Shown: one piece after another, positions 33,603 through 42,397 of the stretch
Layout: each line of letters begins with the position of its first letter
How positions within the stretch are numbered: position 1 is the first letter of the stretch
Assembly: GCA_029781035.1 (NCBI GenBank)
Contig: JAKOXK010000015.1
Location: 1-63,513, forward strand
Length of the DNA: 63,513 bases
Reading direction: 5' to 3'
Source: Armatimonadota bacterium
GTDB lineage: Bacteria; Armatimonadota; Fimbriimonadia; Fimbriimonadales; Fimbriimonadaceae
Notes under the pieces: model-generated
Databases searched by the model: none
What the model was told of the DNA's origin: nothing
What the model saw: the letters and a program-made list of their open reading frames with translations, nothing else
Position numbers and translations under genes: made by a program

Positions 33603-35960
33603 TCATTCCTCAACGGGCCAGACTCGCCACTGCTGAACGCCTGAGGCCCAACCCTTCTGCATCTGGACGGTCAGTCGCAGGCGTGTCGTCGCTATGGGCT
33701 TGAACCGCACATCGCACCAGGAATCGATCTTGACCGGATAGTCAGCGTCAATGGTCCTCCAAGTTCCTTTGTCGTCGAATTCGAGCTTCCATGACTGGGG
33801 AATACGGCACTCGCCCCGGCCCGTGTCGTCAAACCAATAGACTTGGACACGGTCGGTGGTCACTGCTTTCGGCCACTCGTACTGGATCCACTCCTGCGTT
33901 CCCTTGTGGTCCCACCAATGGGCGCATTGGGCAGGTTGTTCTCCGCTGGATTTCGGTTCGTGCCCGTCATTGGCTCCCTTAGGTTGCGAGTTCCAATTCA
34001 CAAAGGACATCTCGACCTTGGCTTCGCGCTCGAGGCCCGATATGACCGGTGACGCTGGCGACGTGGGGATCCATACCTCCATGGGGCCCGCCTCACGGTT
34101 GTCCCATGCATAGTAGGGGATGAGCTTGATGTCCGTCCTGTCTGGCTGGACAGCTTCACTGTACAAACCGCCCGGCCAACGCTGGTTGTCGGCCGAGAGG
34201 CCTTGAGTGGTGAGCGTGACGACACCGCCGAGCAGTTGCGGTTCCCTGGTCACTTTGAACGAAGCTCCGTACGGCACCGCGATCGATCCCAGTGGCGCCT
34301 TCGCGTCCACTTGCTCTGCGCAATAGACGAGTGGGCCCCGCATATAGGCGATTTTTCCGAGATCGTCGCTGACCTGCGGGTTTGCCTGGATGGGGCGGAC
34401 GTCCATTTTGAGCGATAAAGTCACTTGATCGCCTTCTTTCCAGGTTCCGTTGATACCGACATACCCGTTCTCCTGCTTCGGGGCAGAAGACTTGTGGCCG
34501 TTGACGGATACCGAGTAGTCGGAGCACCAGCCTGGAATCCGGAGCATAAGGCCAAAGGGAGTCGACTTGGCGGGATGAAGGGTCATGGAAACGTTGCCGT
34601 CCCATGGGTAGGCGGTCTTGACGTCCATCTTGACTGGTGCCTGCCCGATCTGGCATTTCACGCTGCCCTGGATGAAAAGGTTGACCCACAAGGCATCAGG
34701 GGAAGTCGCGTAGGCATAGCCCCCGAGCTGGGCCAAGGTGCGCGCCTCGTTCGGAGGGCAACAGGCGCAGCTGAACCAGCCCTGTCGGTGATGGCCGCCG
34801 CCGCTGGCGAGCGGGTTCACGTAGAAGTACTTGGTGCCGTCCAGCGAGTACCCAGCAAGAACGCCGTTATAGAGGACACGCTCCATGACGTCGGCATACT
34901 TGCCGTCACCGTAGAGCAGGGCCAACCTGTAGTTCCACATGGCCATGGCCACCGAGGCACATGTCTCTTGGTAAGCGGTCAGGTTCGGCAGGTCGTAGTC
35001 GACCGTGAAGCCCTCGTTGCTGGCGCTGGGTCCGATCCCGCCGGTTACAAACATCTTCTTCGTCACTGTGTCCTTCCAGACCCGGTTGACCATGGTGAGG
35101 AGACCTTCGTCATTGGACTCGCGCGCCACATCGACGACACCGGACATCAAATAGCCCGCCCGGACCGCGTGCCCAACGATCTGAGTCTGTTGCCTGATCG
35201 GGAGGTTGTCTTGGTTGTACGTCCACTCTTCAGGCACGTACGTCTTGTTCTCTTCTTTCGCAAAGAAGCCCGAGCCACGGCTGTCGATGAAGAACTTGGC
35301 GAGCCGGAAATAGTCTTGATTGCCAGTGGCTTTCCACAGCTTGACGAGTGCGAGTTCGATCTCGGGGTGGCCCGGATAGCCCATTCTTTGTCCAGGGCCG
35401 TTGCCGAACGTCTTGCAGAGCAAGTCGGCGTACCGCGTGGCGATGTTCAGCAACGTCTTCTTGCCCGTCGCCTCGTAGTGCGCTACGGCTGCCTCGAACA
35501 GGTGTCCTGCGCAGTACAGCTCATGGTTCCAGGCCAAGTTCGTGAAGCGCTTGTCCGGCTCGTTCACTTCGTAGTAGGTGTCTAGGTATCCGTCTTCGCG
35601 TTGCGCGGCAGCGATCTTGGCGATGATGGCGTCGACCTTCTTCTCCAAGACGGGATCCGGGTCAGTCGCCAGGCTGTATGAAATGGCTTCAAGCGTCTTG
35701 TAGAGATCCGAGTCCATGAAGACGGGACCCATGTAGCCGGTGTGGGCCCCTTCGGCTGCTAGTTCGAAGTCCTTGATGTTGCCGGCTTTTCCCAGCGAAT
35801 CCAGGCTGTGCGGCAAGCTGACCTTTCGGTTCTTGTCGCGCCGTGGCGACCAAAACTGGTCTGAAATCGTGACTTGAGTGAAAGGTACGGGATCCAGCTT
35901 GATGAGACGCGTGTCCGCCGTCACGCCCGCGACCGCTATTGCCAGAGCGGTGAAGACCAT
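33603..35960 (-). CDS. GH127 beta-L-arabinofuranosidase-like glycosidase
   Basis: 785 residues with a short export signal (1-15). The (alpha/alpha)6 domain carries the GH127 zinc/thiol site: Glu332 and Cys334 in YQETCAS, and Cys398-Cys400-Cys401 in SCACCPPNE. These match the Glu and Cys residues of the known arabinofuranosidase HypBA1, where a cysteine is the nucleophile. C-terminal beta domains follow, ending in a jelly-roll binding segment. Probable substrate is arabinose-containing plant glycan; specificity is inferred from family only. Confidence 0.88.
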   Translation of the reverse strand: MVFTALAIAVAGVTADTRLIKLDPVPFTQVTISDQFWSPRRDKNRKVSLPHSLDSLGKAGNIKDFELAAEGAHTGYMGPVFMDSDLYKTLEAISYSLATDPDPVLEKKVDAIIAKIAAAQREDGYLDTYYEVNEPDKRFTNLAWNHELYCAGHLFEAAVAHYEATGKKTLLNIATRYADLLCKTFGNGPGQRMGYPGHPEIELALVKLWKATGNQDYFRLAKFFIDSRGSGFFAKEENKTYVPEEWTYNQDNLPIRQQTQIVGHAVRAGYLMSGVVDVARESNDEGLLTMVNRVWKDTVTKKMFVTGGIGPSASNEGFTVDYDLPNLTAYQETCASVAMAMWNYRLALLYGDGKYADVMERVLYNGVLAGYSLDGTKYFYVNPLASGGGHHRQGWFSCACCPPNEARTLAQLGGYAYATSPDALWVNLFIQGSVKCQIGQAPVKMDVKTAYPWDGNVSMTLHPAKSTPFGLMLRIPGWCSDYSVSVNGHKSSAPKQENGYVGINGTWKEGDQVTLSLKMDVRPIQANPQVSDDLGKIAYMRGPLVYCAEQVDAKAPLGSIAVPYGASFKVTREPQLLGGVVTLTTQGLSADNQRWPGGLYSEAVQPDRTDIKLIPYYAWDNREAGPMEVWIPTSPASPVISGLEREAKVEMSFVNWNSQPKGANDGHEPKSSGEQPAQCAHWWDHKGTQEWIQYEWPKAVTTDRVQVYWFDDTGRGECRIPQSWKLEFDDKGTWRTIDADYPVKIDSWCDVRFKPIATTRLRLTVQMQKGWASGVQQWRVWPVEE

Positions 35961-36224
35961 GTCCTATCTTGGCGCATCTACCGGAGTCGGTCGCATTTCG
36001 GACCCGCGACGGCAAGACAGGTTGTTGGGGCATTCCAACTCCATCTCCCAGTCAGGTACCCGGCGGCGTGGGTGCAGAGCCTTGTGTCGCGGCATCGGAA
36101 GCTGCCTGATTCGGCAACGCCGGAGGAAACGCCGACCTTGGCCAACAGTCCCGTCTGTTCGCGAACCAGCACAGAACTCTCCTCTTTTGTCCCGGTTTCC
36201 CGATGAACTGGGGCGACCGGGCCG
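35961..36224. other. divergent intergenic region between GH127 and suf
   Basis: I see no supported gene in this stretch. It holds the upstream region of both divergent units; the suf promoter is at its right end. Confidence 0.4.
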
Positions 36225-36230
36225 TACAAT
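36225..36230 (+). promoter_or_regulatory. -10 element with very short leader, suf operon
   Basis: TACAAT ends 11 bases before the sufC ATG at 36242. This places the operon start at sufC and leaves no room for sufB upstream. Confidence 0.5.
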
Positions 36231-36241
36231 AGGACATTCCC

Positions 36242-37006
36242 ATGCTCGAAGTCCGCGATCTCCATGCCTCCGTCAGTGAGGAAGGCACCAAGATCCTCAA
36301 AGGTGTGAATCTCAAAGTCGGCAAAGGCGAGGTTCACGCCATCATGGGCCCCAACGGGTCCGGTAAGTCCACCCTTGCCAACGTGATCGCTGGTCGAGAC
36401 ACCTACGAAGTGACCCGAGGCGACGTTCTCATCGATGGTCATTCGATCCTGGAACTGGAACCCGAAGAGCGGTCCCACAAGGGTCTCTTCCTCGCGTTCC
36501 AGTATCCCGTCGAGATTCCCGGCGTCAGCAACGCCTACTTCCTGCGCACGGCCCTTAACGCCAACCGAAAGGCTAGGGGACAAGGCGAGATGGACGCCAT
36601 TCAGTTTCTCAACTACATCAAGGACAAGGTGAAGCTCCTAGGATTGCCGCAGGAAATGTTGAGCCGTTCTGTCAATGAGGGGTTTAGTGGAGGCGAAAAG
36701 AAGCGGAACGAGATCTTCCAAATGGCGGTGCTGGAACCAAGCCTCTGCGTCTTGGACGAAACCGACTCGGGTCTGGACATCGATGCCTTGCAGACAGTCG
36801 CAAACGGCGTGAACGCTCTGCGCTCGCCGGACCGTTCTTTCCTCGTGGTCACCCACTACCAAAGGCTGCTGAACTTCATCGTCCCAGACTTTGTCCATGT
36901 GATGATGGATGGTCGCCTCGTCAAGAGTGGCGGCAAGGAACTGGCCCTTGAACTCGAAGAGCGCGGGTATGGCTGGATCGAGGCGGAACTCGCCTCCAAG
37001 GCGTGA
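36242..37006 (+). CDS. sufC: Fe-S cluster assembly ATPase SufC
   Basis: 254 residues. Walker A GPNGSGKS (36-43), Q-loop AFQYP, signature [11 protein letters not shown], Walker [12 protein letters not shown] and H-loop VTHYQRLL are all typical of SufC. It drives conformational change in the SufBCD scaffold that builds Fe-S clusters. First gene of suf; overlaps or abuts sufD. Unusually, sufB is not adjacent. Confidence 0.96.
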   Translation: MLEVRDLHASVSEEGTKILKGVNLKVGKGEVHAIMGPNGSGKSTLANVIAGRDTYEVTRGDVLIDGHSILELEPEERSHKGLFLAFQYPVEIPGVSNAYFLRTALNANRKARGQGEMDAIQFLNYIKDKVKLLGLPQEMLSRSVNEGFSGGEKKRNEIFQMAVLEPSLCVLDETDSGLDIDALQTVANGVNALRSPDRSFLVVTHYQRLLNFIVPDFVHVMMDGRLVKSGGKELALELEERGYGWIEAELASKA

Positions 37007-37011
37007 TCGAC

Positions 37012-38361
37012 ATGAGCACGGTGACGCGTCGGTATGAATCACAGTTGGACTCGCTGACTGAGACAGCGGAGCGCATCGCTGACGACGGCCCCGAGTGGCT
37101 GCAGGAAGCTAGGAGACTCGCCCGTCGTGTCCATGCCGAGCACGGCGTTCCTTCCACCCGGGCTGAGGAGTGGAAGTACACGTCCTTGCGCCGCTTCGCT
37201 GAGACCCGTTGGAGCCTCGCGGCGAGGCATGTCGCCACCTCGTCTCTGGCCGTTCCTGGGTACGTCGAGGGCGCTGTCCGTATCGTCATGGTGAACGGGC
37301 GCTTCGATCATGGCTTGAGCTCGACGGACGGAGTTGAACACGGTGTCACGGTTCGGCCGCTCCAGGACGCCATCGCCGCAGGCGATGAACTCGTCAGATG
37401 GCATATGGGCCAGGCTGGACCCGAGGCGACACAAACCGTCGACCGAGAGATCCGGCCTGACGTGTACCCCTTGGCCGCGCTCAACACGGCGCTCTTTGAA
37501 GACGGCGTTTTCATCCATGTGGCGGCGGGTTCCGGCGGCGACGCGCTCGTGGAGATCGTCCACGTTCTGGCCGATCCCTCCGAGACGGCCATGGCCCTGC
37601 CACGCACATTGATCATCGTGGAAAAGGGTGGGCGCGCCAAGTTCGTTGAAACGTACGTGACGGAAGCTGACAGCCCGGGTGCGGTGCTGCCTGTCACCGA
37701 GGTTTTCTTAGGTGAAGGAGCGGTCGTCGAACACGTGAGGGTTCAGGATCAGGGCCCGAGTTCGACCCATATCGCCCTCTGGCAGACTCGACAGCACGCC
37801 CGGAGCGAGTACCGGAGCTACAACGTCTGCTACGGCAGTCAGTTGGCGCGGGTGGATCAGGGAATTTGGCTTGGTGGAGAGGGAACAGAGACCCGCCTCG
37901 ACGGTGTCGTATGCGCCAATGGTGAGCAACATATCGACAGCCACACGCGGCTTGATCACGCCATGCCGAACGCGAACAGCTTCGAGATCTACAAGCAGAT
38001 CGTGGATGACAGCGCGACGGTCGTTTTCAACGGCAAGATCTTCGTTCATCAGGATGCTCAAAAGACCGACGCTAAGCAGACAAACCAGGCCCTGTTGCTT
38101 TCGCCGAAGGCGACGATCGACTCCAAGCCCCAGTTGGAGATCTTCGCCGACGACGTGAAGTGCACACACGGGGCGACGGTCGGTCAGTTGGAGGACACAC
38201 CGATGTTCTATATGCGGCAGCGCGGTGTCCCGCGGGACGCTGCCGAGGCCGTTTTGGTGTACGCGTTCGCCGCCGAAGTTTTGGAACTGATTACGGTCGA
38301 CGCCGTGCGCGTGGCGCTCGAGACAAAGCTCTACGAGAAGCTGGGCGTAGACCTGAAGTAA
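37012..38361 (+). CDS. sufD: Fe-S cluster assembly protein SufD
   Basis: About 449 residues from ATG 37012, which has AAGG nine bases upstream (GTG 37003, overlapping sufC, is the alternative). The N-terminal PSTRAEEWKYTSLRRF segment identifies SufD rather than SufB. The beta-helix core includes DQGPSSTHIALWQTRQ and GVVCANGEQHIDSHTRLDH, and the C-terminus holds KCTHGATVGQLEDTPMFYMRQRG. It forms the SufBC2D scaffold. SufD of this form normally works with SufB, which must be encoded elsewhere. Confidence 0.9.
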   Translation: MSTVTRRYESQLDSLTETAERIADDGPEWLQEARRLARRVHAEHGVPSTRAEEWKYTSLRRFAETRWSLAARHVATSSLAVPGYVEGAVRIVMVNGRFDHGLSSTDGVEHGVTVRPLQDAIAAGDELVRWHMGQAGPEATQTVDREIRPDVYPLAALNTALFEDGVFIHVAAGSGGDALVEIVHVLADPSETAMALPRTLIIVEKGGRAKFVETYVTEADSPGAVLPVTEVFLGEGAVVEHVRVQDQGPSSTHIALWQTRQHARSEYRSYNVCYGSQLARVDQGIWLGGEGTETRLDGVVCANGEQHIDSHTRLDHAMPNANSFEIYKQIVDDSATVVFNGKIFVHQDAQKTDAKQTNQALLLSPKATIDSKPQLEIFADDVKCTHGATVGQLEDTPMFYMRQRGVPRDAAEAVLVYAFAAEVLELITVDAVRVALETKLYEKLGVDLK

Positions 38362-38385
38362 GGCCGGACGTCCGGCCAGGCAGAC

Positions 38386-39645
38386 ATGATGGACACAAAG
38401 GTCGGATCGATCGATGTAGACGCCGTGCGGGAACAGTTCCCTGCGCTTCACCAACTGGTGAATAATCACCCTTTGGCCTATCTCGACAACGCGGCGACGA
38501 CCCAAAGGCCTGAATCCGTCTTGCAGGCGATGGACAACTTCTATCGGAGAGACAACGCCAATGTCCACCGTGGTGTCCACACTTTGTCTCAAAGGGCGAC
38601 CGACGAGTTCGAGCACGCGCGTGCCACCGTGGCCCGATTCGTTGGTGCCCGCCATGACCACGAGATCATTTTCACCAAAGGGTGTACCGAGGCGCTCAAC
38701 CTGGTCGCTTTCAGTTGGGGGCGGTCCAACTTGGGGCCAGGCGACGTCGTGCTCGTTTCGAACCTGGAGCACCATGCCAACTTCGTGCCATGGCAGGTCG
38801 TGACTCAAGCGACCGGGGCCCGCATGGTACCGATTCCGATCCATGACGACTGTTCGCTCGACCTGACGGCCTACCGGAGCCTTCTCGAGGGCGGAGACGT
38901 GCGGATGGTCGCAGTGAAGCACGTCTGCAATGCCACAGGTACCGTCAACCCCGTGGCCGAGATGTCGCGTCTGGCCCATGAACACGGGGCTCTTGTCACT
39001 GTTGACGGGGCCCAGGCCCTTGCCCACCAAAGGGTGAATGTCGAGTCGTTTGGTGCCGACTTCTACTCGATGGCTGCCCATAAAGTGTACGGTCCAATGG
39101 GGATGGGAGCCCTCTACGGCCGCGAGGAACTGCTTGAGGCGATGCCCCCGTATCAGACAGGCGGAGGGATGATCCGGTCCGTGTCGTACGAGCGAACGAC
39201 GTACGCCGGACTTCCTGACAAGTTCGAGCCTGGGACACCGTACGTCTCGGGTGCCATTGGGTTTGCGGCCGCGCTCGCATGGGTCGAAAGGGTCGGGATC
39301 GACGCCATCGCGCAGCACGAGCGGTCTTTGACCGAGGCAGCGACGCTGGCCCTTCAGACGGTTCCCGGTCTTCGCCTCGTCGGGACAGCAGCCGGAAAGG
39401 CGGGGATTCTGAGTTTCGTGATGAATCAGGTTCATCCTCACGACGTGGGAACGATACTCGACACCCAGGGAGTGGCCGTGCGGAGCGGCCACCATTGCTG
39501 TCAACCTTTGATGGCCAGGTTGGGCGTCAACGCGACGACCCGGGCCTCGCTGGCTGTCTATAGTACTGAGGAGGATCTCGAGAGGCTCCGGGTTGGTCTG
39601 CTCGAGGTCGTACGTGTTTTCGGGGGGCCCAATGGGCTTGACTAG
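38386..39645 (+). CDS. sufS: cysteine desulfurase SufS
   Basis: 419 residues, PLP fold-type I. The PLP lysine is Lys233 in AAHKVYGP; His130 in EHHAN stacks on the cofactor, and the persulfide-bearing Cys371 is in SGHHCCQP. LDNAATTQRP and NVHRGVHTLS are family hallmarks. It passes sulfur to SufU, encoded next. Two ATGs are adjacent at the start. Confidence 0.96.
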   Translation: MMDTKVGSIDVDAVREQFPALHQLVNNHPLAYLDNAATTQRPESVLQAMDNFYRRDNANVHRGVHTLSQRATDEFEHARATVARFVGARHDHEIIFTKGCTEALNLVAFSWGRSNLGPGDVVLVSNLEHHANFVPWQVVTQATGARMVPIPIHDDCSLDLTAYRSLLEGGDVRMVAVKHVCNATGTVNPVAEMSRLAHEHGALVTVDGAQALAHQRVNVESFGADFYSMAAHKVYGPMGMGALYGREELLEAMPPYQTGGGMIRSVSYERTTYAGLPDKFEPGTPYVSGAIGFAAALAWVERVGIDAIAQHERSLTEAATLALQTVPGLRLVGTAAGKAGILSFVMNQVHPHDVGTILDTQGVAVRSGHHCCQPLMARLGVNATTRASLAVYSTEEDLERLRVGLLEVVRVFGGPNGLD

Positions 39646-39690
39646 GCCCTCAGGGAACGAATCTATACCGTGGCGGCGTGATATCCTACT

Positions 39691-39698
39691 AGAGGAGG
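39691..39698 (+). promoter_or_regulatory. strong Shine-Dalgarno-like AGAGGAGG ahead of sufU
   Basis: The motif lies 35 bases before the chosen sufU ATG, and only a TTG at 39701 follows closely (two-base spacing). Either a longer SufU starts there or the motif has another role. Confidence 0.3.
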
Positions 39699-39733
39699 TG
39701 TTGCGGAGCGGCCCGAACACCGCCACAGCCCAA

Positions 39734-40219
39734 ATGGATCTGACAGACCTGTACCAAGAGATCGTCCTTGATCACGGGAAGAACCCGCGCAACAGAAGGG
39801 AGATGCCGGACGCCAACCGGACGGCAGAGGGCTACAACCCGCTCTGCGGCGACCAGATCAAAGTGTGGATCAAAGTCGAGGGTGGGATCGTGGTCGACGC
39901 AAGTTTCACCGGTCAAGGCTGCGCGATCAGCCAAGCTAGTGCGAGCATGATGACCCAGGCCCTCAAAGGCCAAAGCGAGGCTGAAGCCGAGCGGCTGTTC
40001 GAAGCTTTCCGAGGTGCCGTGACGGGGGGATCGATGGGCTCAGGGTGCGACCATGAGGAGGAACCGACTTGTGACGAGGCTGCGATCCAAGACGAGCTCG
40101 GAATCCTGAGCTGTCTGACCGGTGTGAGGAACTACCCCAACCGTATCAAGTGCGCCACTCTCGCTTGGCATGCCATGCACTCAGCTCTGACGGCTGGTGA
40201 GAGAGTGAGCACGGAATGA
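39734..40219 (+). CDS. sufU: SufU zinc-dependent sulfurtransferase
   Basis: 161 residues. Zinc ligands of SufU are present: Cys38 and Asp40 in PLCGDQ, Cys63 in GQGCAIS and Cys140 in RIKCATL. SufU accepts persulfide from SufS and relays it to the scaffold. ATG 39734 gives MDLTDLYQEIVLDHGKNPRN, the normal family start, although a strong ribosome-site-like sequence sits further upstream. Extra cysteines around 105-113 (GCDHEEEPTCDE) are less usual. Confidence 0.92.
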   Translation: MDLTDLYQEIVLDHGKNPRNRREMPDANRTAEGYNPLCGDQIKVWIKVEGGIVVDASFTGQGCAISQASASMMTQALKGQSEAEAERLFEAFRGAVTGGSMGSGCDHEEEPTCDEAAIQDELGILSCLTGVRNYPNRIKCATLAWHAMHSALTAGERVSTE

Positions 40220-40225
40220 ACGACC

Positions 40226-40582
40226 ATGCCTGAAGCCGTACCGTCCCCGCAGCCAGCCGAGCTCAACCCGATCCAGCGGTCGCTCCTTGAAGGCGAGATC
40301 GCGGAGTCGATCCGCACCGTGTACGACCCGGAGATCCCCGTCAACGTTTTCGACCTAGGACTTATTTACGCGGTTGACGTCCTGCCGGATGCGAGCGTGG
40401 ACATCAAGATGACGCTCACGAGCCCGGCATGCCCCGTCGCAGGAACGCTCCCTGGCGAGGTCGAGGAGGCCGTTCGGCGGACTCCCGGTGTGACGGATGT
40501 CAGGTTGGAGTTAGTGTGGGATCCCCCCTTCTCCATAGATCGGATTCCCGAACACATTCGGCTTGAACTGGGCCTGTACTGA
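40226..40582 (+). CDS. sufT: SufT, MIP18/DUF59-family Fe-S maturation protein
   Basis: 118 residues with the MIP18 pattern: VYDPEIPVNVFDLGLIY, LTSPACPVAGTLPGEVEEAV (conserved Cys) and VWDPPFSIDRIPEHIRLELG. SufT helps mature Fe-S proteins or supports SUF under high demand. It follows sufU by six bases. The short N-terminal extension (to about residue 15) is variable in the family. Confidence 0.9.
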   Translation: MPEAVPSPQPAELNPIQRSLLEGEIAESIRTVYDPEIPVNVFDLGLIYAVDVLPDASVDIKMTLTSPACPVAGTLPGEVEEAVRRTPGVTDVRLELVWDPPFSIDRIPEHIRLELGLY

Positions 40583-40607
40583 ACAAAAAAGTGGAAACGA
40601 CCAAAAT

Positions 40608-40624
40608 ACAGTTGACACAACAGT
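40608..40624. promoter_or_regulatory. inverted repeat upstream of the Rrf2 regulator gene
   Basis: ACAGTTG-ACA-CAACAGT: two seven-base arms with one mismatch pair. It includes TTGACA (40612-40617), a consensus -35. Binding here would repress, so autoregulation by the Rrf2 protein is plausible. Confidence 0.4.
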
Positions 40625-40664
40625 CCAGTTTGCGGCGTAGGAAGATTCCGAGGCAGACGACAGA

Positions 40665-41144
40665 ATGAAGTTCAGCGCTCAAGAAGAATATGGTTTGAGG
40701 TGCCTAGTGGCACTCGCCCGTGAGGGCGAAGGTGGTTTCCTGACGATTCCGGAAATCAGCAGGCGAGAAGGACTCACTCCTTCTCACGTAGCAAAGCTGT
40801 TGAGCATCCTGCGCAAGGCCGGATACGTCAAATCGACCCGCGGACAGCTGGGGGGCTACAGCCTCGGCAAAGAGCCGAACGACCTCTTGGTCAAGAACAT
40901 CCTCCGGGCCTTGGGCGGCCGACTGTATGGAGAAGGATTCTGCGAGCGGCACTCGGGCATCTTGCCAGAATGCGTCCACGGAAGCGATTGTATGTTGAGG
41001 CCACTCTGGAGCAGTGTCCAGTCCGCCGTCGACCATGCGCTCGAAGGTCTTACTGTCGCCGATATTCTGGCAGGAACGATCGAGAACGGGAAGTTGAACG
41101 TCCAGGGCAGTCGCCAGCGCCTGGCTGTCAGCACAGCCTCATAA
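40665..41144 (+). CDS. Rrf2-family Fe-S-type transcriptional regulator
   Basis: 159 residues. The winged helix-turn-helix (about 1-65: MKFSAQEEYGLRCLVALA, ISRREGLTPSHVAKLLSIL, KSTRGQLGGY) is Rrf2 type. Three cysteines, Cys93, Cys103 and Cys109, in FCERHSG-ILPEC-VHGSDC probably hold an Fe-S cluster, with C-x9-C-x5-C spacing rather than the C-x5-C-x5-C of IscR. Lying inside suf, it probably senses cluster status and controls the operon. A dyad upstream is a candidate operator. Confidence 0.88.
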   Translation: MKFSAQEEYGLRCLVALAREGEGGFLTIPEISRREGLTPSHVAKLLSILRKAGYVKSTRGQLGGYSLGKEPNDLLVKNILRALGGRLYGEGFCERHSGILPECVHGSDCMLRPLWSSVQSAVDHALEGLTVADILAGTIENGKLNVQGSRQRLAVSTAS

Positions 41145-41146
41145 CG

Positions 41147-41497
41147 TTGTTAAACCAGCCCTTTCCCATAGAGATCACTTCCGATGCCTTTGAGCAACTG
41201 AGAAAGCTGAAAGAACGGAAAGGGCTGGCGACTTCGCTCATCCGAATTGGAGTCAAAGGGGGCGGCTGTAGTGGCCTGGAGTATGTTCTCAGGCTCGACG
41301 ATACGGAACGCGCCGACGACCTGGTGGGAGGCGACGCGTCTCTTCGTGTCGTTTGCGACCCCAAGTCGGCTAAGTTCCTGGCCGGCTCGAAGCTTGTTTG
41401 GACCGGCAACCTGCTGACCGGCGGATTCAAGTTTGAAAACCCGAACGCCGAGCGGTCGTGCGGCTGCGGCACCAGCTTTACTCCCAAGCGTGTCTGA
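41147..41497 (+). CDS. A-type Fe-S carrier (IscA/SufA/HesB)
   Basis: About 116 residues from TTG 41147, two bases after the regulator stop. The three carrier cysteines are in GGGCSGL and CGCGTSF at the C-terminus. ITSDAFEQLRKL and SLIRIGVKGGGCSGLEY fit the family. It carries 2Fe-2S or 4Fe-4S clusters to target proteins. No good ribosome site is seen, so the start is uncertain by a few codons. Confidence 0.85.
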   Translation: MLNQPFPIEITSDAFEQLRKLKERKGLATSLIRIGVKGGGCSGLEYVLRLDDTERADDLVGGDASLRVVCDPKSAKFLAGSKLVWTGNLLTGGFKFENPNAERSCGCGTSFTPKRV

Positions 41498-41510
41498 AGG
41501 GGGATCCGTC

Positions 41511-41843
41511 TCAAAACAAGCGGGAGCCGTTGGGGACGGGTCTCTCGGGCACAGCCAGGACGACCGCGCCAGCTTCATCGGGGAAGCCGGTCACAAGGCA
41601 CTCGCTGAGGAAGGGCCCTATCTGCTTCGGGGGAAAGTTGATGACAGCGACGACTTGTCGGCCGACCAGTTCTTCCGCTGGATAGTGGATCGTGATTTGG
41701 GCACTTGACCGACGGACACCGGCGTCACCGAAGTCCACCCAAAGCCTGTAGGCAGGCTTGCGGGCTTCTGGAAACGACTCGACTCTGACGATCGTGCCCA
41801 CTCGGATGTCGACTCGCTCAAAGTCCTGCCAGGTTATGTCCAT
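41511..41843 (-). CDS. csaA: CsaA-like tRNA-binding-domain protein
   Basis: 110 residues, a lone EMAP/tRNA-binding OB fold: [32 protein letters not shown] and [23 protein letters not shown] match CsaA closely. Described as an export-linked chaperone in Bacillus and as a dimeric tRNA-binding protein. It has a CACAAT promoter hexamer eight bases upstream and faces the suf operon. Confidence 0.92.
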   Translation of the reverse strand: MDITWQDFERVDIRVGTIVRVESFPEARKPAYRLWVDFGDAGVRRSSAQITIHYPAEELVGRQVVAVINFPPKQIGPFLSECLVTGFPDEAGAVVLAVPERPVPNGSRLF

Positions 41844-41851
41844 GTCAGACC

Positions 41852-41857
41852 ATTGTG
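41852..41857 (-). promoter_or_regulatory. -10-like element of a leaderless promoter, csaA
   Basis: CACAAT ends eight bases before the csaA ATG, the same hexamer as ahead of purS. Confidence 0.4.
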
Positions 41858-41865
41858 GACCGGGC

Positions 41866-42333
41866 TCAGAAGTTCATATGCTCGTCTGGTGCGGGTGGTC
41901 GGCCCTTGAGACTCCTCATCCGCTCAGCAAAACGCCGGAACAAGTGCCAATAGTCACTGTCGGGCTCAAGCCCGGTCCAAAAGTGCTGACTCTGGTCCAC
42001 GAGCTCGACGTACCACCCGAACATGAGCCGTGCCACTTCCGGTTTGAGCAATCCCGAGTTCACGAGCAAGCCGACTTCCTCGAGGAATCCGACAAGATTG
42101 CGTCGGTCCTGGATCGAGATGTTGGCGAGCGTGGGGTCGTCGGTGGTGACGAGGTCGAGGATGTGGCGAAAGGTCGGAGACTCCTGGAACCGCCGGCGCA
42201 TATGGACAAAGGTCTCGGCGCGTTCCTGCTTTCCACGCCTACGGTACTCCATGGTGCCCGTCACGAAGGTGATGAGTGCAATGGCACCGGCGATCACGAT
42301 GGAAATGTCCTTGAGGATGTCCAGGGTCAGCAA
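41866..42333 (-). CDS. hypothetical single-helix membrane protein (DUF4760-like)
   Basis: 155 residues from TTG 42333. A membrane helix (about 8-27) is followed by a basic stretch ([15 protein letters not shown]) and a helical cytoplasmic domain with [16 protein letters not shown] and a C-terminal Trp-rich helix. It resembles small DUF4760-type proteins of unknown function. Promoter hexamer CATAAT lies eight bases upstream, which supports the TTG start. Confidence 0.6.
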   Translation of the reverse strand: MLTLDILKDISIVIAGAIALITFVTGTMEYRRRGKQERAETFVHMRRRFQESPTFRHILDLVTTDDPTLANISIQDRRNLVGFLEEVGLLVNSGLLKPEVARLMFGWYVELVDQSQHFWTGLEPDSDYWHLFRRFAERMRSLKGRPPAPDEHMNF

Positions 42334-42341
42334 GATGAACG

Positions 42342-42347
42342 ATTATG
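42342..42347 (-). promoter_or_regulatory. -10 element of a leaderless promoter, hypothetical membrane protein
   Basis: CATAAT ends eight bases before TTG 42333. Confidence 0.45.
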
Positions 42348-42397
42348 GTGCCGGGCACTGGCCCAGTCGGCAGGACGCGGACATCCCGGTTAGCTCG

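Noticed and set aside
34425-35585. 386-residue open frame on the plus strand
   Set aside because: Antisense to the GH127 gene, whose catalytic cysteines and Glu are intact.
37708-39726. 672-residue open frame on the minus strand opposite sufD-sufS
   Set aside because: It is the reverse complement of two clear genes with strong family motifs, and it has no recognisable domain.
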